Positions 9,462 to 18,979 of a stretch of DNA of 64,000 nucleotides are shown in pieces. This DNA is from Gracilaria domingensis (lineage: Eukaryota > Rhodophyta > Florideophyceae > Gracilariales > Gracilariaceae). The position numbers and the translations under genes were made by a program. Where the stretch lies: the NCBI GenBank assembly GCA_022539475.1, contig VCMS01000137.1:28579-92578 (forward strand), in the 5' to 3' direction. Within the stretch, counting starts at the first letter, position 1; each line of letters begins with the position of its first letter. The notes below the pieces were generated by a model, which worked only from the letters and a program-made list of their open reading frames with translations, was not told the DNA's origin and made no database searches.

Positions 9462-10450
9462 TGTGGAGCAACGGCTTTCCGCTATCGGATGCATCACGGT
9501 TCTCATAATGAGATGGTACTGATGGTCGGTGACGTGGCTAAGTTATGAAAACTCCCCTTAATTTTGGGCATTGTTGGGATGGTTTGGTTGGACCCTTAAT
9601 AGATAGACCCTGCATGGGAAGTGCCTAGTGGGTGTGATAGTAGGCCACGTGGTGGAGTTGGCTAGTTAGATATTTGTGCCACGCCCGTTGGGGAATACCC
9701 CACACCCTGACAGTGGGTCGTCCACGTGTATGACCCTCGGGAGGTGTGCATTGTAGATACCGTAGTAGTAATAGTATATATACTCGGGTGATCTCACCCT
9801 GGAGCCGACGAGTAAATGGACAACTGAGTCGCGTCCTGTTCAGGATCGGGCTATAGTAGACAGCTGCCTACGTAGGTTTACCACTCCCCTCGGAGAGTAA
9901 CCACGATTGGTTTCGGCACTACTACCCCTCAGGGTCACTTAGGAAGCTTGCATCTTGCCATCTCTGGAACCTTTGTTTTATCTACCGTTGTATCGGTCCC
10001 TTGTTGTTGTCATTGTATTTTGTTGTTCATTTTCGTGACTGTTGTTGTCACCCGTTCACCTGGTTCAGGTATTGCTTCCGCCCCAGTATTGGGTATATTT
10101 TTGGCACGCCCTTGTGCGTCGCTCCGCTATCGGACCTGTTTCCGCCGGTTGGCACGGTCCGTAGCTTCGCTCCGGTGGGTTGCACCGTGAGCTCCCCCCC
10201 CGTTGACACGGTCCCCTTTTTCTCCATCTCTCCAGGTTCGGATCACACTTCACCTCTGGATCTACACCGTTCTTTGCATCTCACCTCTGTAGGTATATCC
10301 AGTCACCGTCTCCGGTCTTACACCCGGCTTGTCTCGCGACTCGAGCACGGACAGAGGGTTCTGCCGCTGTTTCTATCTCATCCAGGGAGTAGGACTCGGA
10401 CATCCTAGTGGAGATTCCCCATCGCGCCTAGCGCAGGGTTTTGCTCTACA
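9462..10450 (+). repeat. 3' LTR of element A (989 bp)
   Basis: It begins TGTGGAGCAACGG directly after the polypurine tract and ends GGTTTTGCTCTACA, giving an imperfect TGTAGAGC...GCTCTACA terminal inverted repeat. A TATATATA box lies at about 9775-9782. Internal segments (CCTACGTAGG near 9870, CTCTGTAGGTATA near 10285) have counterparts in the LTR/leader of element B. The 5 bases following (GAGCG) are the expected target duplication, but the partner copy is outside the window. Confidence 0.85.
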
Positions 10451-11319
10451 GAGCGATTCGAAGTAACATATTCCAACCGATAATAGCGGTACGACAACAG
10501 CTTTGTGTAGAGCGGGTCCGTCGGCTTTAACTCTTTGAGTCCCAAGTGGCGCCGTCTTTTCACGCGTGATCTCATCACTGCCTGAGTAGACTGCATCGCT
10601 TTCGACCGTGTCGAACGTGACCTATGACGGTTGTCATCACTATCAGATGAATCTGACGAACTGTCTTCAGTAATGCCGCTCGAGTCAGAGCGCGATGAAT
10701 CCGAATCATAGTGAACTCGTTTTGGGTGTCGACGTTTCTGCTTCACCGAACGATGGTCTTCATCCGCAGATGGATTTCCTTGAGGAACCTGTGCGTCCAC
10801 AGCTTCATCCATACGGATTGTATCCTCCAGCGTTTCCAAGCGCGAACGAATTCGACCGATATCGGTGCGCATTTCCTCGACAAATGCCCGGTACTCCGTG
10901 ACGAAGACGTCTGGGGTACCCAGATTTTCCATAATGGAATTCACGTCCCTTCTCAGAAGACGTAAGTCTCCTGAGACATCCCTCACCTGGGCATTATCAA
11001 CCTGCGTCCTCAACGAGGTAACATCCTGTAGGAGTTCCACGTGAGCAGCGTGATTAATATCCAAGCGGGATTCCAACCTAGCCAACTCGGCTACGGTAGC
11101 AGCGTTAGGATTAACCATGAATGGTGTCTCAACGACGGGTTGAACAGAACCCACATTTCCCTTGGGTGCTTCCGTAACTGAACGCGTTCTCCGGGGGCGG
11201 GGTACGACCTCAAGAGGTTGCGCCTCATCTGGGATAGACCGGGACGTCGGTGCAACGGGTGGAACCGCAGCTGACGACCGCGCGGAACCAGCTCGAGAAC
11301 CTCAAGGCGGTTTCGGCAT
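10451..11319 (-). pseudogene. gag: Ty3 Gag N-terminus of element C, interrupted by A
   Basis: Homologous to the first half of the Gag at 60388. The start equivalent is the ATG at 11319. The sixth codon has mutated from CGA (in B) to TGA (11304-11302). From 11154 the frame is open through the coiled-coil region and the Ser/Asp-rich basic tract. The sequence is cut at 10451, and the last codons in that frame read into the LTR of A. C lacks the 24-bp insertion that creates a large palindrome in B. Confidence 0.88.
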
Positions 11320-12536
11320 ACTGAAAACCAGTAAGCAATCTGATCCAGATGATCCAGTTAAACTCGTACACGAGTCTCCAAAGAACAAGAAAACTCAATA
11401 AACCTTCTCGGTAAACCACCACGTCAGCGGTTCACGTTCAAAAGTTGTCAACCTCCAAAACTCTAAAGAGTCCTCTGATCGTTGTCAGAAAACGGTGATC
11501 CGTCAACAATCAAGTCAATTCCACGACAGTGACCTAAAACGGTTCTAGGTCGGGAGACCACTTTGTGGGGCAAACTCGGAAGAGTGAAACCCACCAGACT
11601 GTCCGAAGGTCCGCTCTCGTGAGAGATGGCAGACCAGTGACAGAGCCCTCTGTACCACCGTAACTCGGTTGTAAGGCCGAAGTGGCAACTGGCTATACCT
11701 ACAGAGGTGATAGGCCACGTGGTGAGGAAACGATGAGAAACTCCAGAGATGGGGTGGTATCGGCAACGATGAAACACGACCAACGACAGGTGTAGTCCCG
11801 AGAGGGAAAGCAACAGAAAACAACAACCAAACAACACCCACACGCGACGGGTAGGGCCTCCTCGGCACTGTGCCCGGAGCGGGGCGAGATCCTCCAACGG
11901 TAATGCACGGGTTTCCGTAAACACGGCAAAACTCTATACAGAGTCGGATCACTTCGTAATCTAGTCCTATACCTCCTCGGTACGACCCTCAGGTTCCGAC
12001 GTCAACGACAGATGTTCCTCAAAGGTACCGAGAGGGTAGGACCACCGTAACCAGACGTGGCTATACTCGCGAGAGTGATAACCCACGTAGGCGGTTGGCG
12101 CCAGAGCCTCACTCGTGTAGAGTCCACTCAGGAGAGCGCTGCTCGACAAAGAGTTCACTTAGAAGTGCTCGGGTTGACTTTACAAAGGTGCTCGCGACGA
12201 CGAGGTCGAGCTCACCTAAGTAGGTCTAAACTAACTATGTACACGTGGTGCACACCCGCAGGGGTCCGTACACGTGGCTAGCCTAGTGTCCGGGACCTCA
12301 GGGGCACTACCTATTGTCCCGTAATATGCACACACACGGTGGTGTAGTACACGCGTCTACCTAGCGGTATTGGCCAGCAATGGCAACCCTGATTACAGGT
12401 ACTGTGGGAAAGCCATTCCAAAAGTAACCGCCAAAATTGGGTCCAACTCATAACTCTTCAAGTGCATCCTCGTATCACTCCCCTGAGTATATGAGGCGCA
12501 TCATCCTGATAACCACGCAAATTGCGTTGCTCTGCA
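11320..12536 (-). repeat. 5' LTR and leader of element C
   Basis: Near-identical to 59170-60387 in inverse orientation. The LTR start on the minus strand is TGCAGAGCAACGC at 12536. The LTR/leader boundary cannot be placed by eye because no second LTR of this copy is in the window. It carries the leader motif GGTCTCCCGACCTAGAA (11542-11558, minus strand) that is also found in elements B and E. Confidence 0.75.
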
Positions 12537-12611
12537 ATAACTCAGTCGGTAACCACTCTTGTGTGCTTTTTGTGTGATTTGGGGGTTCTGGGTTCGAGCC
12601 CCAGTTCTGCT
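12537..12611 (+). tRNA. tRNA-like sequence cut at its 5' acceptor stem
   Basis: TAACTCAGTCGG (12538-12549) fits the RNA polymerase III A box except for one base. GGTTCGAGCC (12591-12600) fits the B box inside a perfect T arm (CTGGG, 7-nt loop, CCCAG, 12588-12604). The spacing is tRNA-like. The 3' acceptor strand would be TTCTGCT, but the matching 5' strand is replaced by the LTR end of element C. The D and anticodon arms do not fold convincingly, so no isotype is assigned. It could be a tRNA pseudogene or a SINE head. Confidence 0.4.
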
Positions 12612-12871
12612 TTGCTCCCCTCACGGTTCACCATACACCTCCACCGATTGAAGATCGCTTTGAACCTGAATACGAAGATGAACGATCCATTGACCCCATG
12701 GTGCCAACTCCCGTTTCTATGATGTACACAGATGAGTGATAGGCTCATAAATGAATGAGCATCGATCAGCGTAGTGGAACTATTTTTCGCTACGACTCAT
12801 AGAGAGATAGATTGGCATCAGCGCTCGAGTGAGTAAAGGTTCACGAACATTTACTATTTCCATTCATTTCC
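12612..12871. other. Non-coding stretch after tRNA-like sequence
   Basis: A short open frame encoding an acidic peptide (about 12634-12739, ending TDE) may be a decayed exon or TE remnant. Nothing else is recognised. Confidence 0.3.
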
Positions 12872-13242
12872 ATTTATTCTTTACTATCGTCGCGCTCTCG
12901 GAAGATCTTTATTGCTGGTAAGGTGGGAGACACAGAGCGTTCATGACCCATGATGCTCTGCTACACCTCACGGCACGATCGTGCGCGTTCGGTGTGTCGG
13001 ACCAGAACAGCACTGCTCCCAGGGACGGATGGGAAGGGAAAATGAAAAAGGAGATCCGTCGCCCACAATCGGGCAATGCGAGAGCAGAACAAGACGCGAT
13101 CGAAGGCGACGACGCTGAGCGACGGCGGCGAAGCGGTGACAAATCCAACGCATGCTGATAGTCCAAGTCATCTCTGATTAGGTCATCCTTCTGCTCGCTC
13201 TCGTTCAAATAAACCCACTTCTTCGTTCTTCGAAAATCTAGG
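12872..13242 (+). repeat. Dispersed repeat R1, copy 1 (about 370 bp)
   Basis: Closely similar to 55647-56013 in the same orientation. Both copies begin in a TTTATTC...ACTATCGT context and end at TCGAAAATCTA, after which the sequences diverge. Shared internal landmarks include GGTGGGAGACACAGAGCG and TCCAAGTCATCTCTGATTAG. There is no coding potential or clear terminal inverted repeat. It may be a solo LTR or a non-autonomous element. Confidence 0.8.
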
Positions 13243-14039
13243 CTATCTGATTTCTTTCCGAGAAACTTCGTGTAGGCTACCTCCATTGGAATGCACACCA
13301 GGTTACAACACGATGATCGCAAGATTGAATTTAAATGCACCTAAATTAGTCAAGAAGCCGAGCTTTGGGAGCAGGAAAGTTATGCCGTTCTGGAGACCTG
13401 AACTTTGTCGCAGGAAAATGATTGATGGGCGGCTACCCAGTGCTAATTATTAAAGACAGCAATTGAAAGAGGGAAGGAAGCTCTACAAGATGCATTGGTT
13501 TTCTTGTTTCTGCGCAAAGCAGCAAAGGAATGGCGCGACGTTTGAAGTAGCGTTTTTCTAGAATTCTCTACCTTTTCCATGTCCTTCTGACAAGGGATAA
13601 CCAACAAAGGAAGGGATGCAATCGGAGAGCATCACCTGCTCGAAACTCCCGTCTTGTTTAAGCCGTGACGAATTGTCATGGTTACGTGCTAGCCTGCTTC
13701 CGGGTTTCCCGGTGCCACCTCTGTCTGACACCAGCCTCCCGTTTCGCATGCCCTACACCTGCATCGTCTTCGACCAATCGTGGCCTTGAGAAGCCTACTC
13801 CTACGCTGCCACTGTCGAATATAACTGCTTGAGCGCTTCTTTCCCATTTCTTTTGCTGTGTTCATCGGGCCGTCGTTGACGCACTTCGCTTATTCTGCTT
13901 CCAAACTATATTTCCAAATATCTTTGATTGGGCCTGTTGGATGTAGCACGAGCCTCTCTGGCGACATATATCGATAGGATGATAAAGATATCGACATGCA
14001 CTACTCGCTTTCCACTCTTTCTTCTGTTTATCCATTTGC
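13243..14039. other. Upstream region of the arylsulfatase gene
   Basis: About 800 bp with no credible ORF or repeat noticed; probably promoter and intergenic DNA of the gene at 14151. Confidence 0.5.
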
Positions 14040-14046
14040 TATAAAA
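14040..14046 (+). promoter_or_regulatory. TATA box of the arylsulfatase gene
   Basis: TATAAAA in the context GCTATAAAACG lies 105 bp upstream of the first ATG (14151), followed by a pyrimidine-rich tract suited to transcription initiation. Confidence 0.6.
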
Positions 14047-14150
14047 CGAACAAAATTACCCTCTCTTCGAAGTTTGGTCCAATCTCCCCTGCAGCTTTCT
14101 TCGTTCATCAAGTAGATACGACTGTTTAGCAGAAAGTTCTCTATGCAAAC

Positions 14151-16559
14151 ATGCCTGGAGCTGAATTTTCCAGCACAAAGAGCACAGGAAACGTGCTGCC
14201 GTACCCAGAGCCGCCGTTTGACGGAGAAATAAAAGTCAATGCTTCAGAATCCACTCAGAGCTACCCTGCCGCAACGAAAGCTCCAGAAAATGCCCCCAAC
14301 ATTATCCTCATCATGACTGATGACGTCGGGTTCGGTGCCGCCAGTGCCTTTGGAGGTCCATGCAACACCGACACGATGGAACAACTGCTTGATGAGGGGA
14401 TTCGATACAACCGTTTCCACACAACCGCTCTTTGTTCACCCACTCGCGCGGCACTTCTCACGGGGCGTGAGCCTCACAATTGCGGGCAGGGGATCATTGC
14501 TGAACGTTGCATGGGATTTCCAGGCTACAACTTTCTTATGCCAAAAAGCTGCGGAACAGTTGCTGAGATATTAAAGCAAAATGGTTACAACACTGCGTGG
14601 TTTGGGAAGAATCACAACGTTCCGGAATGGCAGATGAGTCAATCTGGACCTTTTGACCTTTGGCCGACCAGTTTAGGCTTTGAGTACTTTTACGGCTTCA
14701 TTGGAGGTGACTGCAATCAGTGGAAGCCCAACTTGTACAGGAACACCACGCCCATTCAGCCGTATGAAGGAAAGGATGACTATCATCTTGATGCTGATTT
14801 GGCTGATGAAGCCATCCAGTGGATAAAGCAGCATCAGGCTCTGACTCCCGACAACCCGTTCTTCGTATACTACGTTCCAGGAGCCACTCATGCGCCACAT
14901 CATGTGCCGGACTCTTATATCGAGAAGTATAAGGGCAAGTTTGACAATGGATGGCACGCGCTCCGAGAGGAAACTTTTGTGAAACAGGTTGCTAAGAATA
15001 TCATTCCGGACACAACGAAGAATACTCCATACCCGAACAACATGCCAGAATGGGAAACTCTGAGCGATGATCAGAAGCGAGTGTATAGTCATATGATGGA
15101 AGTGTATGCTGCCTTTCTCGAGTATACGGATTACAACATAGGCAGGGTTCTGAAAGAAGTGAAGGAACAGGGAATCGAAGACAACACACTGGTGATCTAC
15201 ATTCAGGGAGACAACGGGGGAAGTGCTGAGGGTACCGTGCAAGGAACTACCAATGAGCTGGCAGTGCTCGGAAACAAGATTGATGAATCGTTCAGCTTCA
15301 TACAGGAGCAGAGTGACAACGGTCTCCTGGGCGGTCCCATGAATTACAATCACTTTCCAGTATCGTGGAGCTGGGCGCTAAACTGTCCAATGCAGTGGAC
15401 AAAGCGCTACGCCAGTCACTTTGGAGGCACTCGAAACGGCATGGTGATGAAGTGGCCCAACAAAATCACGGACGTGGGCACGTCGCGTTCGCAGTTCCAT
15501 CACGTTGTAGACATCACGCCAACCATTCTGACGGCGGCTGGTGTGCCCTGGCCACTTGACTCAATCAACGGCGTGGCGCAGAAGCCTTTGGACGGCGTAT
15601 CGATGAGTTACACATGGGAAGCAGGCTGCACCGAGGAGCGTCGCAACGAGCAGATCTTTGAGATGTTTGGTAACAGAGGCCTGTATCAAGACGGTTACAT
15701 GTGCTGCACAACGCCGCTTGTGTTTGCGTGGGACGAGGACTCACAGAGCAAGTCATACAAGGCGAGCGACTTTGAGTGGGAGCTGTACGACCTGAACACG
15801 GACTTCAGTCAGGGGCACAACCTCGCGAAGGACGATCCGCTCCGCACGGAGAAAATGCGCACGGCGTGGATGGAGAAGGCGCGTAACAGCCCGATTCTAC
15901 CGCTGGTGTTCACGGAGAAGGAAACGATTTTGGCGAGCTTTGTGCGACCCAGCCTGAACGAGGGCCGTACCACGTTCAACCTGCCGGGCAATCTGCGACG
16001 CGTTCCCGAGGGCGTGGCACCCAACGTGAAGAACACGTCGTTCTGCCTGACGGCGTACGTGGACTACAAGGACGCAAGCACGGAAGGGGTGATCATCACG
16101 CAGGGCGGTCGCTTCGGCGGGTGGGGGCTGGTGGTGCTGGGCAGCGTGCCCGTGTGGGTGTACAAGCTGTCGCAGATGACGGGCCATGAGTTCCGCATCA
16201 CGTGGCCCGAGGCGCTGACCACCGGCGCTCACAAGATCCAGGTGAATTTCGAGTATGAGGGCGGCGACACGGATATTGGAGCAGCCGGTACGTTCTACAT
16301 GAGCGTGGACGACGACCAGGGCACGGTTTTGTCGCTGCGTGTGCCGCAGACGATTTTGGCAAAGTTCTCGGTGAACGAGACGATGGACGTGGGCTGTGAC
16401 ACCGGCACGCCCATTCTGGACGAGTACGAGCCGAAAATGCCGTTCGAGTTCTCCGGGTCTGTGATGAAGGTGACGATTGACCTGCTGGACAGCTCGACGG
16501 CGGAGAAGCGCCGGAAGATGATGCAGAGCGTGGCGCACTTTGAGGTGGCCACGGACTGA
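14151..16559 (+). CDS. Arylsulfatase, type I formylglycine-dependent
   Basis: An 802-residue intact ORF. Type I sulfatases hydrolyse sulfate esters using a formylglycine made from the Cys in C-X-P-X-R. Here the motif is CSPTRAALLTGR with Cys95. Metal ligands Asp57-Asp58 (LIMTDDVGFG) and the QGDNGG motif near residue 354 are present, as is a GKNH equivalent of GKWH. About 560 residues of catalytic domain are followed by a C-terminal beta-rich domain (FGGWGLVV, HKIQVNFEYEGG, DVGCDTGTP). Length and N-terminal wording (LPYPEPPFDG, then a PNIILIMTDD start) match the bacterial arylsulfatase subfamily of about 780 aa. No signal peptide is evident. In a red alga it might act on sulfated galactans, which is inference. 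Third-position GC rises strongly after about 15400. Confidence 0.93.
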   Translation: MPGAEFSSTKSTGNVLPYPEPPFDGEIKVNASESTQSYPAATKAPENAPNIILIMTDDVGFGAASAFGGPCNTDTMEQLLDEGIRYNRFHTTALCSPTRAALLTGREPHNCGQGIIAERCMGFPGYNFLMPKSCGTVAEILKQNGYNTAWFGKNHNVPEWQMSQSGPFDLWPTSLGFEYFYGFIGGDCNQWKPNLYRNTTPIQPYEGKDDYHLDADLADEAIQWIKQHQALTPDNPFFVYYVPGATHAPHHVPDSYIEKYKGKFDNGWHALREETFVKQVAKNIIPDTTKNTPYPNNMPEWETLSDDQKRVYSHMMEVYAAFLEYTDYNIGRVLKEVKEQGIEDNTLVIYIQGDNGGSAEGTVQGTTNELAVLGNKIDESFSFIQEQSDNGLLGGPMNYNHFPVSWSWALNCPMQWTKRYASHFGGTRNGMVMKWPNKITDVGTSRSQFHHVVDITPTILTAAGVPWPLDSINGVAQKPLDGVSMSYTWEAGCTEERRNEQIFEMFGNRGLYQDGYMCCTTPLVFAWDEDSQSKSYKASDFEWELYDLNTDFSQGHNLAKDDPLRTEKMRTAWMEKARNSPILPLVFTEKETILASFVRPSLNEGRTTFNLPGNLRRVPEGVAPNVKNTSFCLTAYVDYKDASTEGVIITQGGRFGGWGLVVLGSVPVWVYKLSQMTGHEFRITWPEALTTGAHKIQVNFEYEGGDTDIGAAGTFYMSVDDDQGTVLSLRVPQTILAKFSVNETMDVGCDTGTPILDEYEPKMPFEFSGSVMKVTIDLLDSSTAEKRRKMMQSVAHFEVATD

Positions 16560-16924
16560 GCTACGCCGGACTGGTTGAGTGGTTCGAGGCTCTGCGGGAG
16601 AGCAAGGAAAGTGTCATCCAGAAAACACCCAAGAGACAGAAGTCGAAACGAAAAGCGAAAAGTTTTGGGCTAATCAAATCGAGATTTTTTTAATTTGCCT
16701 TCTTGGCAAAAAGTCTCTACGAACTTCAAACAAATCCACCAAATACCCGTGTAATTGTAAGCACAAACTTTATAGTTGTTTATATTCCCGAAGAAGGAGT
16801 TGTTGCCATGCTCTCCTTGGCTAACTCATCAAGTACCAAGGGTACTAAAGAGCTCCTTTCGGGCGGTCTTTGCCCGTGAGATGCGAGACACACTCCTGGT
16901 TTCGTTCGTTCCTCAAACTCAGCA
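16560..16924. other. Intergenic region with possible uORF
   Basis: A TTTATAG/TTTATATT TATA-like stretch lies near 16770-16785. The first ATG downstream (16808) opens a 23-codon frame ending TGA at 16877-16879, before the main ATG at 16925. This could be a leader uORF if transcription starts near the TATA-like sequence. Confidence 0.35.
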
Positions 16925-18184
16925 ATGGCAGCCGCATCCGTAAGTGATACGATCAAGGCCATCGACACCACTCTTTGCCAAAGTGGAGCTCCATTCTCAC
17001 ACTACTCGTGCAAAACGATATCATGGGACGACGTTTCCCGCGGAACCATAGGTGAGTCGCTCTCCTGTTGGGGAGCAAACATTACAGACACCTATCTCAA
17101 AGCCAAAGACGGAACCCCTCTGTTCACTGTTCGGCCCGATAATTGGAACGAGAAGTTGGGCGTTGTACGCGCAACAGATGTAGCGCTGTTGATTGGCAAC
17201 TGTAGCGTGCGTTCCGGTTCCGACGACGATCATTTGCTGCGCAACATCACTCTGCAGCAATTCCTGCAAAAGCCGGCTGCATGTGGTGCCGCATACGCGG
17301 CGTCGCTTTCTCCAGACGTTACCCTTGACGCGCCGGAGAGAGATGTCAAAGTGTCGATCCGTTTCCAAACGGTGTTCCTGCCGGTTGCGCGCTCAGAAGG
17401 GGCGCGAGAGACGATGGAATTTGCGACCGAAGCGTACAATTATAACACCAAAAGTGATGATGACCCGCGCAACCTTGTTCTTCTGGCGACGACACAGGGC
17501 CTTGCCGTGCAGGCAGACGGTGCCGGGAAGAAGCGTCTCTTGCATCATGCAAGAGACCCGTCGAGCAGAGTGGTTTGGCAGCACTGGCTGCAGGCTGAAC
17601 GTAGCGATCATGCTGTGGGAGGCGCACAAGAGGAATCTGAAGAAGAAAGAAAGGATGCATTGCAGAGGGATAAAGCGACTGCAGATGTTCTCGGAATCAA
17701 GGCGATGGGGAAAAGATTCAACACCCTTATGACAGTTCAGATTCCTCTTATGACTACTCGAGAGCCTCAGATTCCAGCGATTGCAAAGATGCAAAGGGTT
17801 GCTCTGTGCGTTAATCGGAGCAGTAAGTCCCGTGGAAGGCACCGAGCCACCATGCCTTTGGGTTGCTCTAATGCAGCGCGAGTGTCACTTGGGACGAGGC
17901 ACAGCGTGTTCACGAGACTGAAGATAAGGACGCCGCGTCGGAACAAGGACGAACACGTGACCGTGACGGTGGTGTTTTACAACACGGTGACAGGCGGTGT
18001 GCCGGCGGCGGAAGACGTGATTGCGGCTGTTGAAGACATGGAGAGACTGCTGGGCGCATGCAGCGAAAGCGGGCGCTTGGCCGATGCCGCATTCGACTTC
18101 ATGAAAGAGGAGCTGAAAGTGTCTGATATGATACAAATCGCGGACAAGCTCACGAACCAGCCGCCTCGGCTGCCCCCGTCGTAG
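16925..18184 (+). CDS. Unknown soluble protein, 419 aa
   Basis: An intact ORF starting ATGGCAGCC, a good eukaryotic start context. No signal peptide or membrane segment is seen. Residues 138-265 look like a structured core (IRFQTVFLPVARSEG, FATEAYNYNTKSDDDPRN, HWLQAERSDHAVGGAQEE, GIKAMGKRFN, TVQIPL), followed by a basic segment (310-345) and a helical C-terminus. I do not recognise the family and assign no function. It lies 365 bp downstream of the sulfatase and converges on the secreted-protein gene at 18357. Intact length and codon use argue for a real host gene. Confidence 0.75.
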   Translation: MAAASVSDTIKAIDTTLCQSGAPFSHYSCKTISWDDVSRGTIGESLSCWGANITDTYLKAKDGTPLFTVRPDNWNEKLGVVRATDVALLIGNCSVRSGSDDDHLLRNITLQQFLQKPAACGAAYAASLSPDVTLDAPERDVKVSIRFQTVFLPVARSEGARETMEFATEAYNYNTKSDDDPRNLVLLATTQGLAVQADGAGKKRLLHHARDPSSRVVWQHWLQAERSDHAVGGAQEESEEERKDALQRDKATADVLGIKAMGKRFNTLMTVQIPLMTTREPQIPAIAKMQRVALCVNRSSKSRGRHRATMPLGCSNAARVSLGTRHSVFTRLKIRTPRRNKDEHVTVTVVFYNTVTGGVPAAEDVIAAVEDMERLLGACSESGRLADAAFDFMKEELKVSDMIQIADKLTNQPPRLPPS

Positions 18185-18356
18185 ACAATCTAGTTTACCA
18201 ATGTAAATGTAACGTATACGTCGTGTACCGGTGTACATGCTGTGCGGCTTGTTGATGTGTTACTGTAATTCCTCCATGCACAATTCTGTCAATGCCGCAA
18301 CGATGCAAATTCTGTGGGCGTCAATACATGTACCAAGGGTAGCGATGTGGAACAAG

Positions 18357-18902
18357 CTAGACAGTTTGGCATGTACCGCTGTTGGGAACGTCGCGAGCAA
18401 GATCGCCCGGATCTGTGATAACGCAAGAAAGACCCGCTTCACAGTCGACCGGGCGCGAGACCAGCACCCCCGACGTCGAGCAGCTCTCGCCCAGCTGCCT
18501 GCACCCAACACCGACAAGGGCACAGCAGTCCGGCTGGCTGCCGAGAGTGAACGCGCCACTGGCAATGTTTGCAGGGTCGTCACATTCTTCGCTCGATGAG
18601 GGAGGCGGTGCAGAAGTTGGGGGCATGCCGGTAGTCGCCGGCATGCCTGTAGTCGAAGGCGGGCGAGTGAATATGTTGGGAAGGAATACGGGTGCCGTAA
18701 ACGGAAAATCTGTTGGCGGGTTGCTGAACAGGAACCTGAAGCATGTTTGCGGCTCAGACTGCGGACAGGGAGACGTCACACAGACAATCTGCGGACGGCA
18801 TTGCTGCGTGATGTGGGAACGGCAGAATTCACGCGAACAGACCTCGACAGCGAGTGCATTGCATAGTAGCAGCGCGCCGAACACAAGATATACCGGCTTC
18901 AT
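18357..18902 (-). CDS. Secreted cysteine-rich protein, 181 aa
   Basis: Residues 1-18 (MKPVYLVFGALLLCNALA) form a clear signal peptide. A first Cys-rich block (residues 22-55, CSREFCRSH ... CVTSPCPQSEPQTC) is followed by a Pro/Thr/Ser linker with a TTGMPATTGMPPTS repeat (about 82-102). A second Cys-rich block (about 105-180) contains eight Cys, including a CCALVGVGC cluster. The architecture suggests two small disulfide domains joined by a probably O-glycosylated linker, located outside the cell. The family was not recognised. It is convergent with the gene ending at 18184. Confidence 0.8.
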   Translation of the reverse strand: MKPVYLVFGALLLCNALAVEVCSREFCRSHITQQCRPQIVCVTSPCPQSEPQTCFRFLFSNPPTDFPFTAPVFLPNIFTRPPSTTGMPATTGMPPTSAPPPSSSEECDDPANIASGAFTLGSQPDCCALVGVGCRQLGESCSTSGVLVSRPVDCEAGLSCVITDPGDLARDVPNSGTCQTV

Positions 18903-18970
18903 GGTGCTGGGCGGAAGTTAAAAGGAATGCCGTAGATGTGGTCTTGCATCTCATGTGGGTGGTGTCGGGC

Positions 18971-18977
18971 TTTTATA
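18971..18977 (-). promoter_or_regulatory. TATA box of the secreted-protein gene
   Basis: On the minus strand GGCTATAAAAGCC contains TATAAAA 69 bp upstream of the ATG at 18902, matching the spacing seen for the sulfatase. Confidence 0.65.
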
Positions 18978-18979
18978 GC

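Larger units (their letters stand above)
1..10450 (+). mobile_element. Ty3-type LTR retrotransposon A, 5' end beyond window
   Basis: The order is gag, protease, reverse transcriptase, RNase H and integrase, then a separate chromodomain ORF, an antisense ORF, a polypurine tract and a 3' LTR. RT-RNaseH-IN order is diagnostic of Ty3 elements. The 3' LTR ends with GCTCTACA at 10450, the inverse of the TGTAGAGC start seen in related LTRs, and the next bases resume the gag of inverted element C, so A is nested in C. The 5' LTR and gag N-terminus lie left of the window. Frameshifts in gag and protease show that the copy is dead. Confidence 0.9.
10451..12536 (-). mobile_element. Ty3 element C, LTR/leader plus gag start, inverted
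   Basis: This block is the reverse complement of 59170 to about 61285 (element B) throughout: LTR start, leader and gag N-terminus. It starts on the minus strand at 12536 with TGCAGAGCAACGC and stops at 10451, where element A has inserted into its gag. The rest of C must lie left of A, outside the window. Confidence 0.9.

Noticed and set aside
10001-10408. 135-codon plus-strand frame
   Set aside because: Located inside the 3' LTR of element A; no support beyond openness.
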